From: Flavobacterium ammonificans
GTDB taxonomy: Bacteria > Bacteroidota > Bacteroidia > Flavobacteriales > Flavobacteriaceae
Assembly (NCBI RefSeq): GCF_020886115.1
Contig: NZ_AP025185.1
Span: 868,001-932,000 of the forward strand
Direction: 5' to 3'
DNA: 64,000 bases
The translations under genes were made by a program, and so were the position numbers. Of the stretch, positions 26,546 to 35,867 are shown piece by piece. A model generated the notes under the pieces. The model had not been told where the DNA came from, did no database searches, and saw only the letters and a program-made list of their open reading frames with translations. Position 1 is the stretch's first letter. Every line of letters starts with the position of its first letter.

Positions 26546-27817
26546 ATGAGTTTTTCATTAAGAGATAAAAAACACAATTGGCATCCCTATACCCAACACA
26601 AGACTGCACCCGAATTCCCTGCAATTGTTAAAGGGAATGGAGCTTTACTTTGGGATGAAAATGGGAAAGAATACATTGACGCAATTGCTTCTTGGTGGGT
26701 CAATCCGTATGGGCATTCAAACCAAGTTATGGCAGATGCTATTTACAAGCAATTGACAACTTTAGAGCATGTCTTGTTTGGCGGATTTACACATAATGTA
26801 GCGGTTGAACTCTCAGAAAAGCTCACTCAAATTTTACCAATAAACCAACAAAAATTATTTTATTCCGATAACGGTTCTACTGCAGTTGAAGTTGCTATTA
26901 AAGTGGCCTTGCAATACCATTACAATAAGGGAGTTAAAAAAACTAAAATCATTGCTTTTGAAGACGCCTTTCATGGAGATACTTTTGGTGCCATGGCTGC
27001 AAGTGGAATTTCTTTTTTCACAGAAGCTTTTGAAGGATCACTTTTAGAAGTTGTTCGAATTCCTATTCCAGTCGAAGGAAAAGAAAATGAAACCAAACAG
27101 CTGTTAGAGGAATTGCTGACAACCAATGAATTTGCGGCATTTATTTTTGAACCCTTGGTGCTTGGTGCGGCGGGAATGATTATGTATTCTCCACAAATTT
27201 TAGATGAGTTGATTGCGTTGTGCAAAAGCCATAATGTCTTTACCATAGCCGATGAAGTAATGACCGGTTTTGGTAAAACAGGAAAAACATTTGCCTGTGA
27301 TTATTTATCGCTGCAACCTGATATGATGTGTTTGTCCAAAGCACTTACAGGAGGTACAATTCCTATGGCAATTACGACCTTTACTCAGGAAATTTTTGAT
27401 GGATTTTATGACGATGATACTTCAAAAGCCTTATTTCACGGACATACTTTTACTGCAAATCCAACAGGTTGTGCTGCAGCTTTAGCCAGTATTTCTATTT
27501 TACAAACAGAGGCAATTCAAAAAAATATTCAAGAGGTAAATCAATCTCATTTGCAATTTGAACAACATATAAAAAAGCATCCAAAAGTAGTTGCCACTCG
27601 AGTCTTAGGAGTAATTTTTGCATTAGAAATAAAGTCAGATGTGAAAGAGAGCTATTATGGGACTATGCGCAATACATTGTATAATCATTTCATTGAAAAT
27701 GGAGTAATATTACGTCCAGTTGGGAATGTTGTTTACATTTTACCTCCTTACATTATCTCTAAAGAGCAATTACAAAAAGTATATCAAGTCATCGAAAATG
27801 CTCTTGAAATAGTTTAA
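26546..27817 (+). CDS. bioA: Adenosylmethionine-8-amino-7-oxononanoate aminotransferase
   Basis: PLP class III aminotransferase that makes 7,8-diaminopelargonate. The protein has 423 residues. KHNWHPYTQHK near the N-terminus is the BioA signature, with ASWWVNPYGHSN, YSDNGSTAVEVA, ADEVMTGFGKTG and the lysine-bearing CLSKALTGGTIPMA. The amino donor is probably S-adenosylmethionine, though lysine-using forms exist. The stop codon TAA is also the beginning of a TAnnTTTG box for the next gene. Confidence 0.96.
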   Translation: MSFSLRDKKHNWHPYTQHKTAPEFPAIVKGNGALLWDENGKEYIDAIASWWVNPYGHSNQVMADAIYKQLTTLEHVLFGGFTHNVAVELSEKLTQILPINQQKLFYSDNGSTAVEVAIKVALQYHYNKGVKKTKIIAFEDAFHGDTFGAMAASGISFFTEAFEGSLLEVVRIPIPVEGKENETKQLLEELLTTNEFAAFIFEPLVLGAAGMIMYSPQILDELIALCKSHNVFTIADEVMTGFGKTGKTFACDYLSLQPDMMCLSKALTGGTIPMAITTFTQEIFDGFYDDDTSKALFHGHTFTANPTGCAAALASISILQTEAIQKNIQEVNQSHLQFEQHIKKHPKVVATRVLGVIFALEIKSDVKESYYGTMRNTLYNHFIENGVILRPVGNVVYILPPYIISKEQLQKVYQVIENALEIV

Positions 27818-27822
27818 TTTTG
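27815..27822 (+). promoter_or_regulatory. -7-like box overlapping the bioA stop
   Basis: TAATTTTG is an exact match to the -7 consensus and includes the bioA stop codon. If used, transcription would start near 27826, which would favour the TTG at 27838 over that at 27820 as start of the next gene. Confidence 0.35.
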
Positions 27823-28992
27823 CATAAAATAAATTCTTTGTCACAAACCATCTCCATAACGGCCATTGCTTCTGTTTCTCCTTTGGGAAATGATTCCGAA
27901 ACTATTTGGAAGAATTACCAAAACCCTGAACCTAGTTTTCATATTCAATTATTAGATCAAAAGAATACTTGGGTAGGGGCATTAGATGAGGAATCAAAAG
28001 CAGAAGTTTCCGCTTTAAGACAATCCGATACTAAATACAATTCACTAGATAATTCTGTTTTATTTGCAATGCTGGCTTCTCGTAAAGCCATTGCCAAAGC
28101 AGGGTGGTCAAAGCAGGATGTTTTCGGAATAAATATTGGATCGTCTCGTGGCGCAACGGATCTGTTTGAAAACCATTTTAAAGAATATATTGCTACAGGT
28201 AGTGCGCCAACCTTAACGTCTCCTACTACAACCTTAGGTAATATTTCCTCTTGGGTAGCACACGATTTACAAAGTTCGGGACCAGAAATTTCTCATTCAA
28301 TCACCTGTTCGACCGCTTTACACGCAGTGTTGAATGGCGTTGCTTGGTTACGATCTGGAATGGCAGACAAGTTTTTAGTTGGGGGTAGCGAAGCTCCTTT
28401 GACTGATTTCACTATTGCTCAAATGCGCGCCTTAAAAATTTACTCTCGAAGTCAAGATGAATATCCTAATCGCGCATTGGATTTTGAAAAAAAACAAAAC
28501 ACATTAATTTTAGGTGAAGGTGCTGGCGTTTGTTGTTTGGAAATTGGAAAAAAAGAAAACGCTTTAGCTTATATTGAAGGTATCGGCTATGCTACAGAAA
28601 TTTTAGAACACAATATTTCCATTTCGGCTGAAGCAGACTGTTTCCAAAAATCAATGAGAATGGCATTAGCAAATACGGATTTGTCCGAAGTAGGCGCCAT
28701 AGTAATGCACGCTCCTGGAACTATCAAAGGCGATTTGACAGAATACAAAGCCATTGAAAAAGTATTTGGCAGCAAACTTCCTTTATTGACTTCCAACAAA
28801 TGGAAAATAGGACATACTTTTGGTGCTTCTGGGATTTTGAGTATGGAGTTGGCTATTTTAATGCTGCAACACAATCAATTCGTGGGCGTTCCTTTTGCGA
28901 AAAAGCAAGAACAGACGCAATCCAATAAAAAGGTTTTGGTGAATGCAGTTGGTTTTGGCGGCAATGCAGTGAGTATTTTATTGTCCTTGTAG
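27820..28992 (+). CDS. Beta-ketoacyl synthase of the biotin cluster
   Basis: The protein has about 390 residues with a thiolase fold. The catalytic triad is complete: Cys in SHSITCSTALHAV, His in VMHAPGTIKGD, and His in KIGHTFGASG. Its start is not ATG: TTG at 27820 or 27838, since the next Met lies deep inside the fold. It begins 2 bases after bioA, so it belongs to the biotin run, where a condensing enzyme could help build the pimeloyl chain (inference). No bioC or bioH gene is present here. It could also be a general FabB/FabF-like paralogue; the normal housekeeping fabF would sit with acpP, which is not seen. Confidence 0.82.
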   Translation: MHKINSLSQTISITAIASVSPLGNDSETIWKNYQNPEPSFHIQLLDQKNTWVGALDEESKAEVSALRQSDTKYNSLDNSVLFAMLASRKAIAKAGWSKQDVFGINIGSSRGATDLFENHFKEYIATGSAPTLTSPTTTLGNISSWVAHDLQSSGPEISHSITCSTALHAVLNGVAWLRSGMADKFLVGGSEAPLTDFTIAQMRALKIYSRSQDEYPNRALDFEKKQNTLILGEGAGVCCLEIGKKENALAYIEGIGYATEILEHNISISAEADCFQKSMRMALANTDLSEVGAIVMHAPGTIKGDLTEYKAIEKVFGSKLPLLTSNKWKIGHTFGASGILSMELAILMLQHNQFVGVPFAKKQEQTQSNKKVLVNAVGFGGNAVSILLSL

Positions 28993-28995
28993 TTG

Positions 28996-29020
28996 GAGCT
29001 TGTCTGAGCTTGTCGAAGAC
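28996..29020. repeat. REP-like element, direct repeat of GAGCTTGTC
   Basis: GAGCTTGTC occurs twice, one base apart, and is followed by GAAGAC. Its complement contains CTTCGACAAGCTCAG, a phrase known as a dispersed intergenic repeat in many bacteria. It fills the gap between the converging ketoacyl synthase and recX genes. Confidence 0.55.
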
Positions 29021-29496
29021 TAATTTTTTCTAGCTTCTAATTCCTTCACTTTTTCGTACACTAAATTACTTTCGTAACCTTTACGCAATAAAAAATCACA
29101 ACATTTTTTACGTTTTTTGAGCCCGTTGGATTCTTTTATGGAATGCCAATTTCGTTCGGCTAGTGCATTGAAATTAGTATCGTATTCTTCGGGTGTAATT
29201 TCTTTGAGTGCCAAATTGATGTTGAAAGTAGAGATATTTCTAAATTTCAGTTCGTTGATGATGCGCACTTTGCCCCAAAATTTAATGCGGTGTTTTCCTC
29301 TGGCAAAGCTACAAGCAAACCGACTTTCGTTGAGGTAGTTTTCTTTAATTAAATGAGCTACTATTTCGTCAATTTCATTCGCATCCATTTTCATAGCGCG
29401 GAGTTTTTGCATCACTTCATCGTGGCAACGCTCCTGATAGGCACAAAAATGTTCTATTTTATGAATCGCTTCTTTAACGGAATTGACTTCGTTCAT
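29020..29496 (-). CDS. recX: Regulatory protein RecX
   Basis: Small helical protein that binds RecA and limits its filaments. The protein has 158 residues and is built of three-helix repeats; the family-like core is YQERCHDEVMQKLRAMKM, then LIKENYLNESRFACSFARGK and KLRFRN-type segments (here IINELKFRNIS), and a C-terminal FLLRKGYESNLVYEKV. recA is not nearby, which is common in this phylum. A partial -7 box (TACTTTTC) lies upstream. Confidence 0.9.
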   Translation of the reverse strand: MNEVNSVKEAIHKIEHFCAYQERCHDEVMQKLRAMKMDANEIDEIVAHLIKENYLNESRFACSFARGKHRIKFWGKVRIINELKFRNISTFNINLALKEITPEEYDTNFNALAERNWHSIKESNGLKKRKKCCDFLLRKGYESNLVYEKVKELEARKN

Positions 29497-29661
29497 TGGG
29501 TTAGCTTTTATACTTGAAAAGTAAGTATTTTAATTGGATTCAAAACTTACAATTTGTCAAAAATCACTAAATATAGGTATTTTAAAATATTTCTTTTTAG
29601 GTTAAATTTGTTTTAACTAGTTGAATTCATTAACGTTAATCATAATAATTGTGCCCCCTTT

Positions 29662-32600
29662 ATGTATTCTTTTTTCCAAATCAAGCACGGAAAAGCGATA
29701 GCTTTTTGGCTTATTCATTTTACTTTATTCATTGGCTATAGCCAAGAAGTTCAAGTCGATTCCAATTTTAACAAACAAGATGATGGTCAATCAGGAGATG
29801 GCTTTGACGGCACCGTTAGATCTGTCGCGATTCAAACTGATGGGAAGCTACTCGTTGGAGGAGAGTTTCTTAATTTCAACGGAAATGCCACCCCTTATTT
29901 TTGCAGATTATTGACAGATGGGTCCAAAGACCCTACGTTTATTTTGGGATCAGGGTTCAATGGCAGAATAAACGCATCAGTTATCCAACCCGATGGAAAA
30001 ATTATTATTGGAGGTAGTTTTACTTCATTTAATGGAGCTCCCGTAGGGCGTTTAATCCGATTGAATGTTGACGGATCAAGAGATAGTAGTTTTGACACTT
30101 CTGTTGCGGTCGGAAGTGGAATTATTTATGGATTAGCATTACAAGCTGATGGGAAATTGATTGCGGTTGGGAGTTTTACCAAATACAATGAGTCTACCGT
30201 TAACAGAATAGCAAGACTTTTACCAAATGGTACTTTGGACAGTTCTTTTGTCACCGGAACAGCAGCTACGAGTACTATTGATGATGTAGTGATTGGTGCC
30301 GATGGTAAAATAGTCCTTTCGGGAACCTTTACTTCTTTTAATGGAAATTCGAGTTATTCCAAATTAGTTCGGTTACACTCCAATGGAAGTATTGACACTT
30401 CGTTTTCAATAGGTGCCGGATTTGACGACTCTATTGAAGCGATAGCGGTTCAGCCCGATGGTAAAATAATAGTAGGCGGTAGTTTTCTAAACTACAACGG
30501 ATCGACTCAAAATAGAATTGTTCGTTTGAATTCAAATGGAGTTGTTGATTCAAGTTTTCTTTCAGGTACAGGTTTTAATAATGGAACAGTCCATACCATT
30601 CTTGTAGCATCAAGTGGTATTTTGATTGGGGGTAATTTTTCTGATCAATACAAAACAACTGATGTGAATCGTTTGGTTCTTTTAAAAAGTAACGGAACTA
30701 TTGCTACTGATTTTACTATTGGCGAAGGTCCCGCAACATCAACTGTTTATGCTTTAGCTGCATCATCCGATAGTTTTTTTGTAGGAGGTTCATTTTCTGT
30801 TTTTGATGAGTTAAAACAAGGCAGATTAGCTAAGATTAGTTTTAAGGGAGAACTAGATAATGAATTTCTAACTTCTGGTGTTGGGTTTGATAAAACGGTC
30901 AATAAATTGATTCCATTAGCTGATGGGAGTTGTATAGCTTTTGGAAGTTTTACTCAATTCAACGGAAAATTAGTGAGTCGAATAGCGAAGATTAATTCAA
31001 AAGGAGAGTTGGACACTACCTTTAATTCCAATCAAATAGGAGCAAACAATACAGTAAAAGAAGTGTTAGTGCTCCCCGATGGTAAATTATTAGTTGCTGG
31101 AAATTTTACAAATTACAATGACTCTTCTATTAGGCGTATGGTTCGGTTACATGCCAATGGCACGGTGGATTCGTCATTCAATATAGGATCTGGGTTTAAT
31201 TTAATGGTTCATTCTATTATATTACAAAATGACGGTAAAATTATTGCTGCGGGAAGTTTTTCTAGCTACAAAGGAGTATCGGTAAATAAAGTCATTCGCT
31301 TGTTAGCGAATGGTGATTTGGATAGTAGTTTTAATATAGGTACAAATCCAAACGACAATCCTACTTTAGTAGTACTACAAGCTGATGGGAAGGTTTTAGT
31401 AGGTGGAGAGTTTAGTACTTTTAATGGGGTAGCTTCGAATAGATTAATTCGGCTCAATGTTGATGGCTCTGTTGACACAAGTTTTAATGTTGGGAATGGA
31501 TTTGCAGGGTTTGTATATGCAATTACTTTGCAAAATGACGGAAAAATTCTTGTTGGTGGTTCTTTCACAAGTTTTAATGGTCAGTCAAACAGGCGAATTA
31601 TTCGTTTAAATCTAGATGGAAGTCAAGATACTTCTTTTAATTCTGGGTCAGGATTTAGTAATGGAATTGTGAGAACAATAGCAGTACAAACCAATGGTAG
31701 TATTCTTTTAGGGGGTTCGTTTTCGAACAAGTATAATGGATTAAATGTAAAAAGAATGCTTCGTCTTTTTTCGAATGGGACTTTTGATTCCTCTTTTCCA
31801 ATTTCAATAAATGGGGAAGTTTTAGCTATTGCATTAGTCAAAGGGGGTGCCCTGATTGGGGGTAATTTTAATTCAATTTCAGGAATATCTAAGCATCGAA
31901 TTGCTAAGCTACTCTTTTGTCAAGAAGGTACAATTTGGGACGGTACAAATTGGAGTAATGGATTGCCAACGATAGATAAGACCGTTATTTTTAATTCCAA
32001 TTATAATATTGAAACAGATTTAAAAATCTGTTCTTGCGTTGTTAATTCCGGAGTTAGAGTTGGAGTAAAAAATTCGGCAACCCTTGAGCTGACTCTACAT
32101 CTTTCAGGTCAAGGAAAGTTAATTTTTGAAACCAATTCGTCACTCTATCAATTTGATGACGCTATCATCAACTCCGGTTCCATTGAATACATTCGCAAAT
32201 CTACACCTATGCGGAAAACGGATTATACTTATTGGTCTACACCTGTGGCGGGTCAGCAATTAAAACTCCTTTCTCCTAACTCACCCAGTGCTACATTTTA
32301 TTCCTTTAATTCACAATCCAATAATTGGCAAAACGAATCTACTAATGCAAAGATGATTCCAGGTAAAGGGTATATTTTTCAAGCGCCACAAAATTTTTCA
32401 GAGACTACTCCTTCGGTTTTTGATGCGGTTTTTTCAGGAATCCCAAATAATGGTTTACTAATTATTCCAAATATAAAAACAGTCAATCCTATTTTAATTG
32501 GGAATCCCTATCCATCTGCACTAAATGCTGATGCGTTTATTTTGGAGAATCAAAATGTCCTTCAAGGAAGTCTATATTTTTGGACACATAATACACCAAT

Positions 32601-33519
32601 TACAAATGGTCAATATACTTCAAATGATTATGCAGTTTATAACATTTTCGGCGGAATAGGAACAGCAGCTAAAAATAGCGGAGTAAATAATAAAATTCCT
32701 AATGGTAAAATTGCATCAGGGCAAGCGTTTTTTGTTGTAGGAACCAACCAATTAGGTGCGATTACGTTTAAGAATTCTATGCGACTAAAAGCAGATAATA
32801 ACTTATTCTTTAAAATTGGAAATTCACAAAAAGCGATCATAAATTCTAATTTTGAGAAACATCGAATTTGGCTTAATTTGTCCAATAAACAAGGACTTTT
32901 TAAACAAATTTTATTGGGATATGCCACAGGAGCCACCAATGAAAGAGACGTGTTGTTTGATGGGTTTTCATTGGACGGAAATGAATGGTTGGATTTTTAT
33001 AGCTTAAATAATGGGGATAAAAATTCGATTCAGGCGCGCGCATTGCCTTTTGACATAAAAGACGCTATCAAAATTGGCTATCGAGCAAAGCAGGAGGGTA
33101 GTTTTACAATTGACTTGGACGATTTTGATGGCTTATTTGTAAATCAATCCATTTATTTAGAAGACCTTCAAGAATCAAAAATTCAAGATTTGAAGAAAGG
33201 ACAGTATTCTTTCTTTACAACTAAAGGAACTTTTGATAACCGCTTTAAATTACTTTTTCAAGACAAAAATGCAGTTCTTGAAAATACAGATATTGAGGTG
33301 CAAGTTGTAGCACAAAACAATCAAATCCAGATAAGTTCTTCAAAAGAAACGATAAATAAAGTAGTGTTATATTCACTAGATGGGAAACAATTATACAAAG
33401 CTTCAGAATTAAAAACAAAAACGCATTTAATTGAAGCAGCGATTTGGAAATCTAAAATACTTATTGTTCAAATTACTCTGGAAACTGGAGAAGTAGTCCG
33501 TCGTAAAGTTTTGTTTTAA
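29662..33519 (+). CDS. Secreted delta-60-repeat protein with T9SS-type end
   Basis: The protein has 1285 residues. A signal peptide (ending FIGYSQ, about 1-28) is followed by about fourteen delta-60 repeats (about 45-750), each of the kind QPDGKIIVGGSF..NG...RLIRLNVDGSxDxSF, predicted to form a beta-propeller. A middle region (about 750-1200) resembles the part that precedes sorting domains in other Bacteroidota surface proteins. The last 80 residues (VVLYSLDGKQLYKA ... GEVVRRKVLF) look like a type A T9SS sorting domain without the usual NP motif. Surface or released protein; ligand unknown. It has its own terminator shared with converging bioB. Confidence 0.85.
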   Translation: MYSFFQIKHGKAIAFWLIHFTLFIGYSQEVQVDSNFNKQDDGQSGDGFDGTVRSVAIQTDGKLLVGGEFLNFNGNATPYFCRLLTDGSKDPTFILGSGFNGRINASVIQPDGKIIIGGSFTSFNGAPVGRLIRLNVDGSRDSSFDTSVAVGSGIIYGLALQADGKLIAVGSFTKYNESTVNRIARLLPNGTLDSSFVTGTAATSTIDDVVIGADGKIVLSGTFTSFNGNSSYSKLVRLHSNGSIDTSFSIGAGFDDSIEAIAVQPDGKIIVGGSFLNYNGSTQNRIVRLNSNGVVDSSFLSGTGFNNGTVHTILVASSGILIGGNFSDQYKTTDVNRLVLLKSNGTIATDFTIGEGPATSTVYALAASSDSFFVGGSFSVFDELKQGRLAKISFKGELDNEFLTSGVGFDKTVNKLIPLADGSCIAFGSFTQFNGKLVSRIAKINSKGELDTTFNSNQIGANNTVKEVLVLPDGKLLVAGNFTNYNDSSIRRMVRLHANGTVDSSFNIGSGFNLMVHSIILQNDGKIIAAGSFSSYKGVSVNKVIRLLANGDLDSSFNIGTNPNDNPTLVVLQADGKVLVGGEFSTFNGVASNRLIRLNVDGSVDTSFNVGNGFAGFVYAITLQNDGKILVGGSFTSFNGQSNRRIIRLNLDGSQDTSFNSGSGFSNGIVRTIAVQTNGSILLGGSFSNKYNGLNVKRMLRLFSNGTFDSSFPISINGEVLAIALVKGGALIGGNFNSISGISKHRIAKLLFCQEGTIWDGTNWSNGLPTIDKTVIFNSNYNIETDLKICSCVVNSGVRVGVKNSATLELTLHLSGQGKLIFETNSSLYQFDDAIINSGSIEYIRKSTPMRKTDYTYWSTPVAGQQLKLLSPNSPSATFYSFNSQSNNWQNESTNAKMIPGKGYIFQAPQNFSETTPSVFDAVFSGIPNNGLLIIPNIKTVNPILIGNPYPSALNADAFILENQNVLQGSLYFWTHNTPITNGQYTSNDYAVYNIFGGIGTAAKNSGVNNKIPNGKIASGQAFFVVGTNQLGAITFKNSMRLKADNNLFFKIGNSQKAIINSNFEKHRIWLNLSNKQGLFKQILLGYATGATNERDVLFDGFSLDGNEWLDFYSLNNGDKNSIQARALPFDIKDAIKIGYRAKQEGSFTIDLDDFDGLFVNQSIYLEDLQESKIQDLKKGQYSFFTTKGTFDNRFKLLFQDKNAVLENTDIEVQVVAQNNQIQISSSKETINKVVLYSLDGKQLYKASELKTKTHLIEAAIWKSKILIVQITLETGEVVRRKVLF

Positions 33520-33524
33520 AATGA

Positions 33525-33558
33525 AAAAGCTTCCAGTCTTTTCAGGCTGGAAGCTTTT
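33525..33558. terminator. Bidirectional terminator between converging genes
   Basis: AAAAGCTTCCAG (33525-33536) pairs perfectly with CTGGAAGCTTTT (33547-33558). The A/T ends allow use on both strands, ending the delta-60 gene (+) and bioB (-). Confidence 0.88.
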
Positions 33559-33577
33559 ATATAGTTGCAATTCATTT

Positions 33578-34663
33578 TTATTTTCCTTTTATAGAGGCCT
33601 CTAAATTTCTTTCGATTTTGTGTCCTGGACGAGACCATTTTGGTTTTTCGCCTAAGGCAACAAATTGAGAATCTTCGGCTTCTACCGTTGGCGGTTGTAC
33701 CATTTTTGTAAATGGTTTTTGTGGTTTCAATCCTAGTAATTCAAACATTTTCATGTCTTCATTCACATCTGGATTAGGCGTAGTCAATAATTTATTTCCT
33801 GCAAAAATGGAATTGGCACCTGCAAAGAAACACATCGCCTGGCCTTCGCGACTCATATTTGTTCTTCCTGCTGATAAACGTACTTGAGTATCCGGCATTA
33901 CAATTCGAGTTGTGGCTACCATTCGAATCATTTCCCAAATTTCAACTGGTTCTTCATCTTCCAATGGAGTTCCGTCTACAGCCACCAAAGCATTAATTGG
34001 CACTGATTCGGGTTGAGGATTCAATGTAGAAAGAGCTACCAGCATTCCGGCTCTGTCTTCAATACTTTCTCCCATTCCGATGATTCCCCCACTACAAACA
34101 GTAACATTTGTTTTACGAACATTCTCTATAGTTTGCAAACGGTCTTCAAAACCGCGTGTCGAAATAACTTCTTTATAATATTCTTCAGAGGTATCTAAAT
34201 TGTGATTGTAAGCATATAAACCCGCTTCGGCTAAACGTTGTGCTTGGTTTTCTGTAATCATACCTAAAGTACAACATACTTCCATGTCTAATTTGTTGAT
34301 GGTGCGTACCATTTCTAACACTTGGTCAAATTCTGGTCCGTCTTTTACATTACGCCAAGCGGCTCCCATACAAACGCGAGATGATCCAGCAGATTTAGCA
34401 TTTAAAGCTTGCGCTTTTACTTGGTTAACAGTCATTAAATCATTCCCTTCAACGTTGGTGTTGTAACGTGCTGCTTGAGGGCAATACCCGCAATCTTCAG
34501 AACAACCACCCGTTTTGATGGATAATAATGTAGAAACTTGAACCACATTAGGATCGTGATTTTCTCTATGTATAGTGGCTGCGTCATACAATAAATCCAT
34601 TAACGGTCTATTGTAAATCGCTATAATTTCTTCTTTAGTCCAATCGTGTTTTGTAATGCTCAT
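33578..34663 (-). CDS. bioB: Biotin synthase
   Basis: Radical SAM enzyme that inserts sulfur into dethiobiotin. The protein has 361 residues from MSITKHDW; an in-frame ATG 21 bases upstream is possible but leaves the promoter very close. The radical SAM [4Fe-4S] motif is C54-x3-C58-x2-C61 in GGCSEDCGYCPQ. Further family motifs are CMGAAWR, NHNLDTSEEYY, SGGIIGMGE and LSAGRTNMS, the latter with the [2Fe-2S] arginine. It stands about 4.6 kb from bioFDA on the other strand with its own promoter. Confidence 0.97.
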   Translation of the reverse strand: MSITKHDWTKEEIIAIYNRPLMDLLYDAATIHRENHDPNVVQVSTLLSIKTGGCSEDCGYCPQAARYNTNVEGNDLMTVNQVKAQALNAKSAGSSRVCMGAAWRNVKDGPEFDQVLEMVRTINKLDMEVCCTLGMITENQAQRLAEAGLYAYNHNLDTSEEYYKEVISTRGFEDRLQTIENVRKTNVTVCSGGIIGMGESIEDRAGMLVALSTLNPQPESVPINALVAVDGTPLEDEEPVEIWEMIRMVATTRIVMPDTQVRLSAGRTNMSREGQAMCFFAGANSIFAGNKLLTTPNPDVNEDMKMFELLGLKPQKPFTKMVQPPTVEAEDSQFVALGEKPKWSRPGHKIERNLEASIKGK

Positions 34664-34681
34664 GGGTATAATTTTATGTAT

Positions 34682-34712
34682 CAAAAGTAATCAAATAGTT
34701 TCAAACAAGCAA
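34682..34712 (-). promoter_or_regulatory. bioB promoter
   Basis: Read on the minus strand: TTG (34710-34712), 20 bases, TACTTTTG (34682-34689), both on consensus, 18 bases before the bioB ATG. Confidence 0.65.
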
Positions 34713-34739
34713 TGGTATTATCTCACACCAATCCACCAT

Positions 34740-35669
34740 TTATAATCCGCTAAGATAGCGTAACGAATACTCTTTGTCTTTTTGAAGTTGCTGGATTAGT
34801 AATGCTACCGACTCAAATTTTTGTTCTGACCGAATAGGATGAATAATAGATACGGTAATTTTTTGGTCGTAGATGGTTGATTCAAAATCAAATAGATGTA
34901 CTTCAATCGTTTTCTCTTTGCCCTCAACGGTTGGATTAAATCCAATGTTCATCATCCCAAAAACTGCCTTTTCCTCAATAAGTGCTTGCACAATATAAAC
35001 GCCGTTTATAGGAATTAGTTTATAATCTTCACTTAATTGAATATTAGCTGTTGGAAACCCAATGGTTCTCCCTAATTGTTTTCCTTTTACAACGGTTCCG
35101 CTAAAAACATAATCATAACCTAAATAATCGTTAGCGAGATGAATTTCTCCTTCTTCGAGTGCAGTTCTGATTTTGGTTGAGCTAATCGAAATTGCATTAA
35201 TTTCTTGTGCTGATATTTGTTCGACTTCGAAACCATATATTTTACCAAACGCTTCTAAATCTTCAAAATTAGCGGTTCTGTTTTTTCCAAAACGATGATC
35301 ATAGCCAATAATTATTTTCTGAATATGCAATTGGTCAACCAAAATAGTTTTGACAAATTCTTCAGCAGTCAATTGAGAAAAAACCTCATCAAAAGGATGG
35401 ATGATTAAATTTTCAATCCCTATTTTCTCAAATAACCCTATTTTTTCATCAATGGAATTTAATAATTTCAAATCTGTTTTTCCTTGTAATACCATTCTAG
35501 GGTGAGGAAAAAAAGTGAGAACGGTACTTTCAAACTCTCCATTATGAGTGTTTTGAATCAATTTTTTAAGAATTGCAGTATGTCCAATATGCACACCATC
35601 AAAAGTGCCTAACGTAAGAATGGTTTTCTTATCTGATTCAAAATCGTGTATGGAATGAAAAATTTTCAA
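34740..35669 (-). CDS. ribF: Bifunctional riboflavin kinase/FAD synthetase
   Basis: Makes FMN and then FAD from riboflavin. The protein has 309 residues, standard. The FAD-synthetase domain (about 1-170) has LGTFDGVHIGHTAIL with the nucleotidyl-transferase HIGH motif and GYDHRFGKNR; the kinase domain (about 180-305) has GRTIGFPTANI and GVYIV. The gene starts with TTG: the family-like N-terminus MKIFHSIHDF begins there and no ATG exists until well inside the domain. A consensus -7 box stands 23 bases before it. Confidence 0.95.
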   Translation of the reverse strand: MKIFHSIHDFESDKKTILTLGTFDGVHIGHTAILKKLIQNTHNGEFESTVLTFFPHPRMVLQGKTDLKLLNSIDEKIGLFEKIGIENLIIHPFDEVFSQLTAEEFVKTILVDQLHIQKIIIGYDHRFGKNRTANFEDLEAFGKIYGFEVEQISAQEINAISISSTKIRTALEEGEIHLANDYLGYDYVFSGTVVKGKQLGRTIGFPTANIQLSEDYKLIPINGVYIVQALIEEKAVFGMMNIGFNPTVEGKEKTIEVHLFDFESTIYDQKITVSIIHPIRSEQKFESVALLIQQLQKDKEYSLRYLSGL

Positions 35670-35692
35670 TATTTTTTCGTTTATTTTGATTG

Positions 35693-35700
35693 CAAATTTA
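35693..35700 (-). promoter_or_regulatory. ribF -7 box
   Basis: The minus strand reads TAAATTTG, an exact TAnnTTTG box 23 bases before the TTG start, which supports that start. No FMN riboswitch is seen. Confidence 0.55.
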
Positions 35701-35837
35701 CGTTAATCTATTTGAAATTTTGAAGCAATGCGTGTTGGTTTTATCTGAAATTTTAAACTATCAATCAAAAGTTTAAAAAAAATTGTTTTTATGTGTAAAA
35801 TTATATAGCTCCCTAATTTAATTCCGTTAAAATAAGC

Positions 35838-35845
35838 TAATTTTG
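35838..35845 (+). promoter_or_regulatory. -7 box of the metalloprotease gene
   Basis: TAATTTTG is an exact box 22 bases before the ATG at 35868. No TTG is found at the -33 distance. Confidence 0.5.
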
Positions 35846-35867
35846 GTCATCCAAAGCTTCCAAATCC

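Noticed and set aside
35670-35867. FMN riboswitch near ribF
   Set aside because: The leader of ribF is only about 20 bases from the -7 box and lacks the conserved FMN-aptamer elements.
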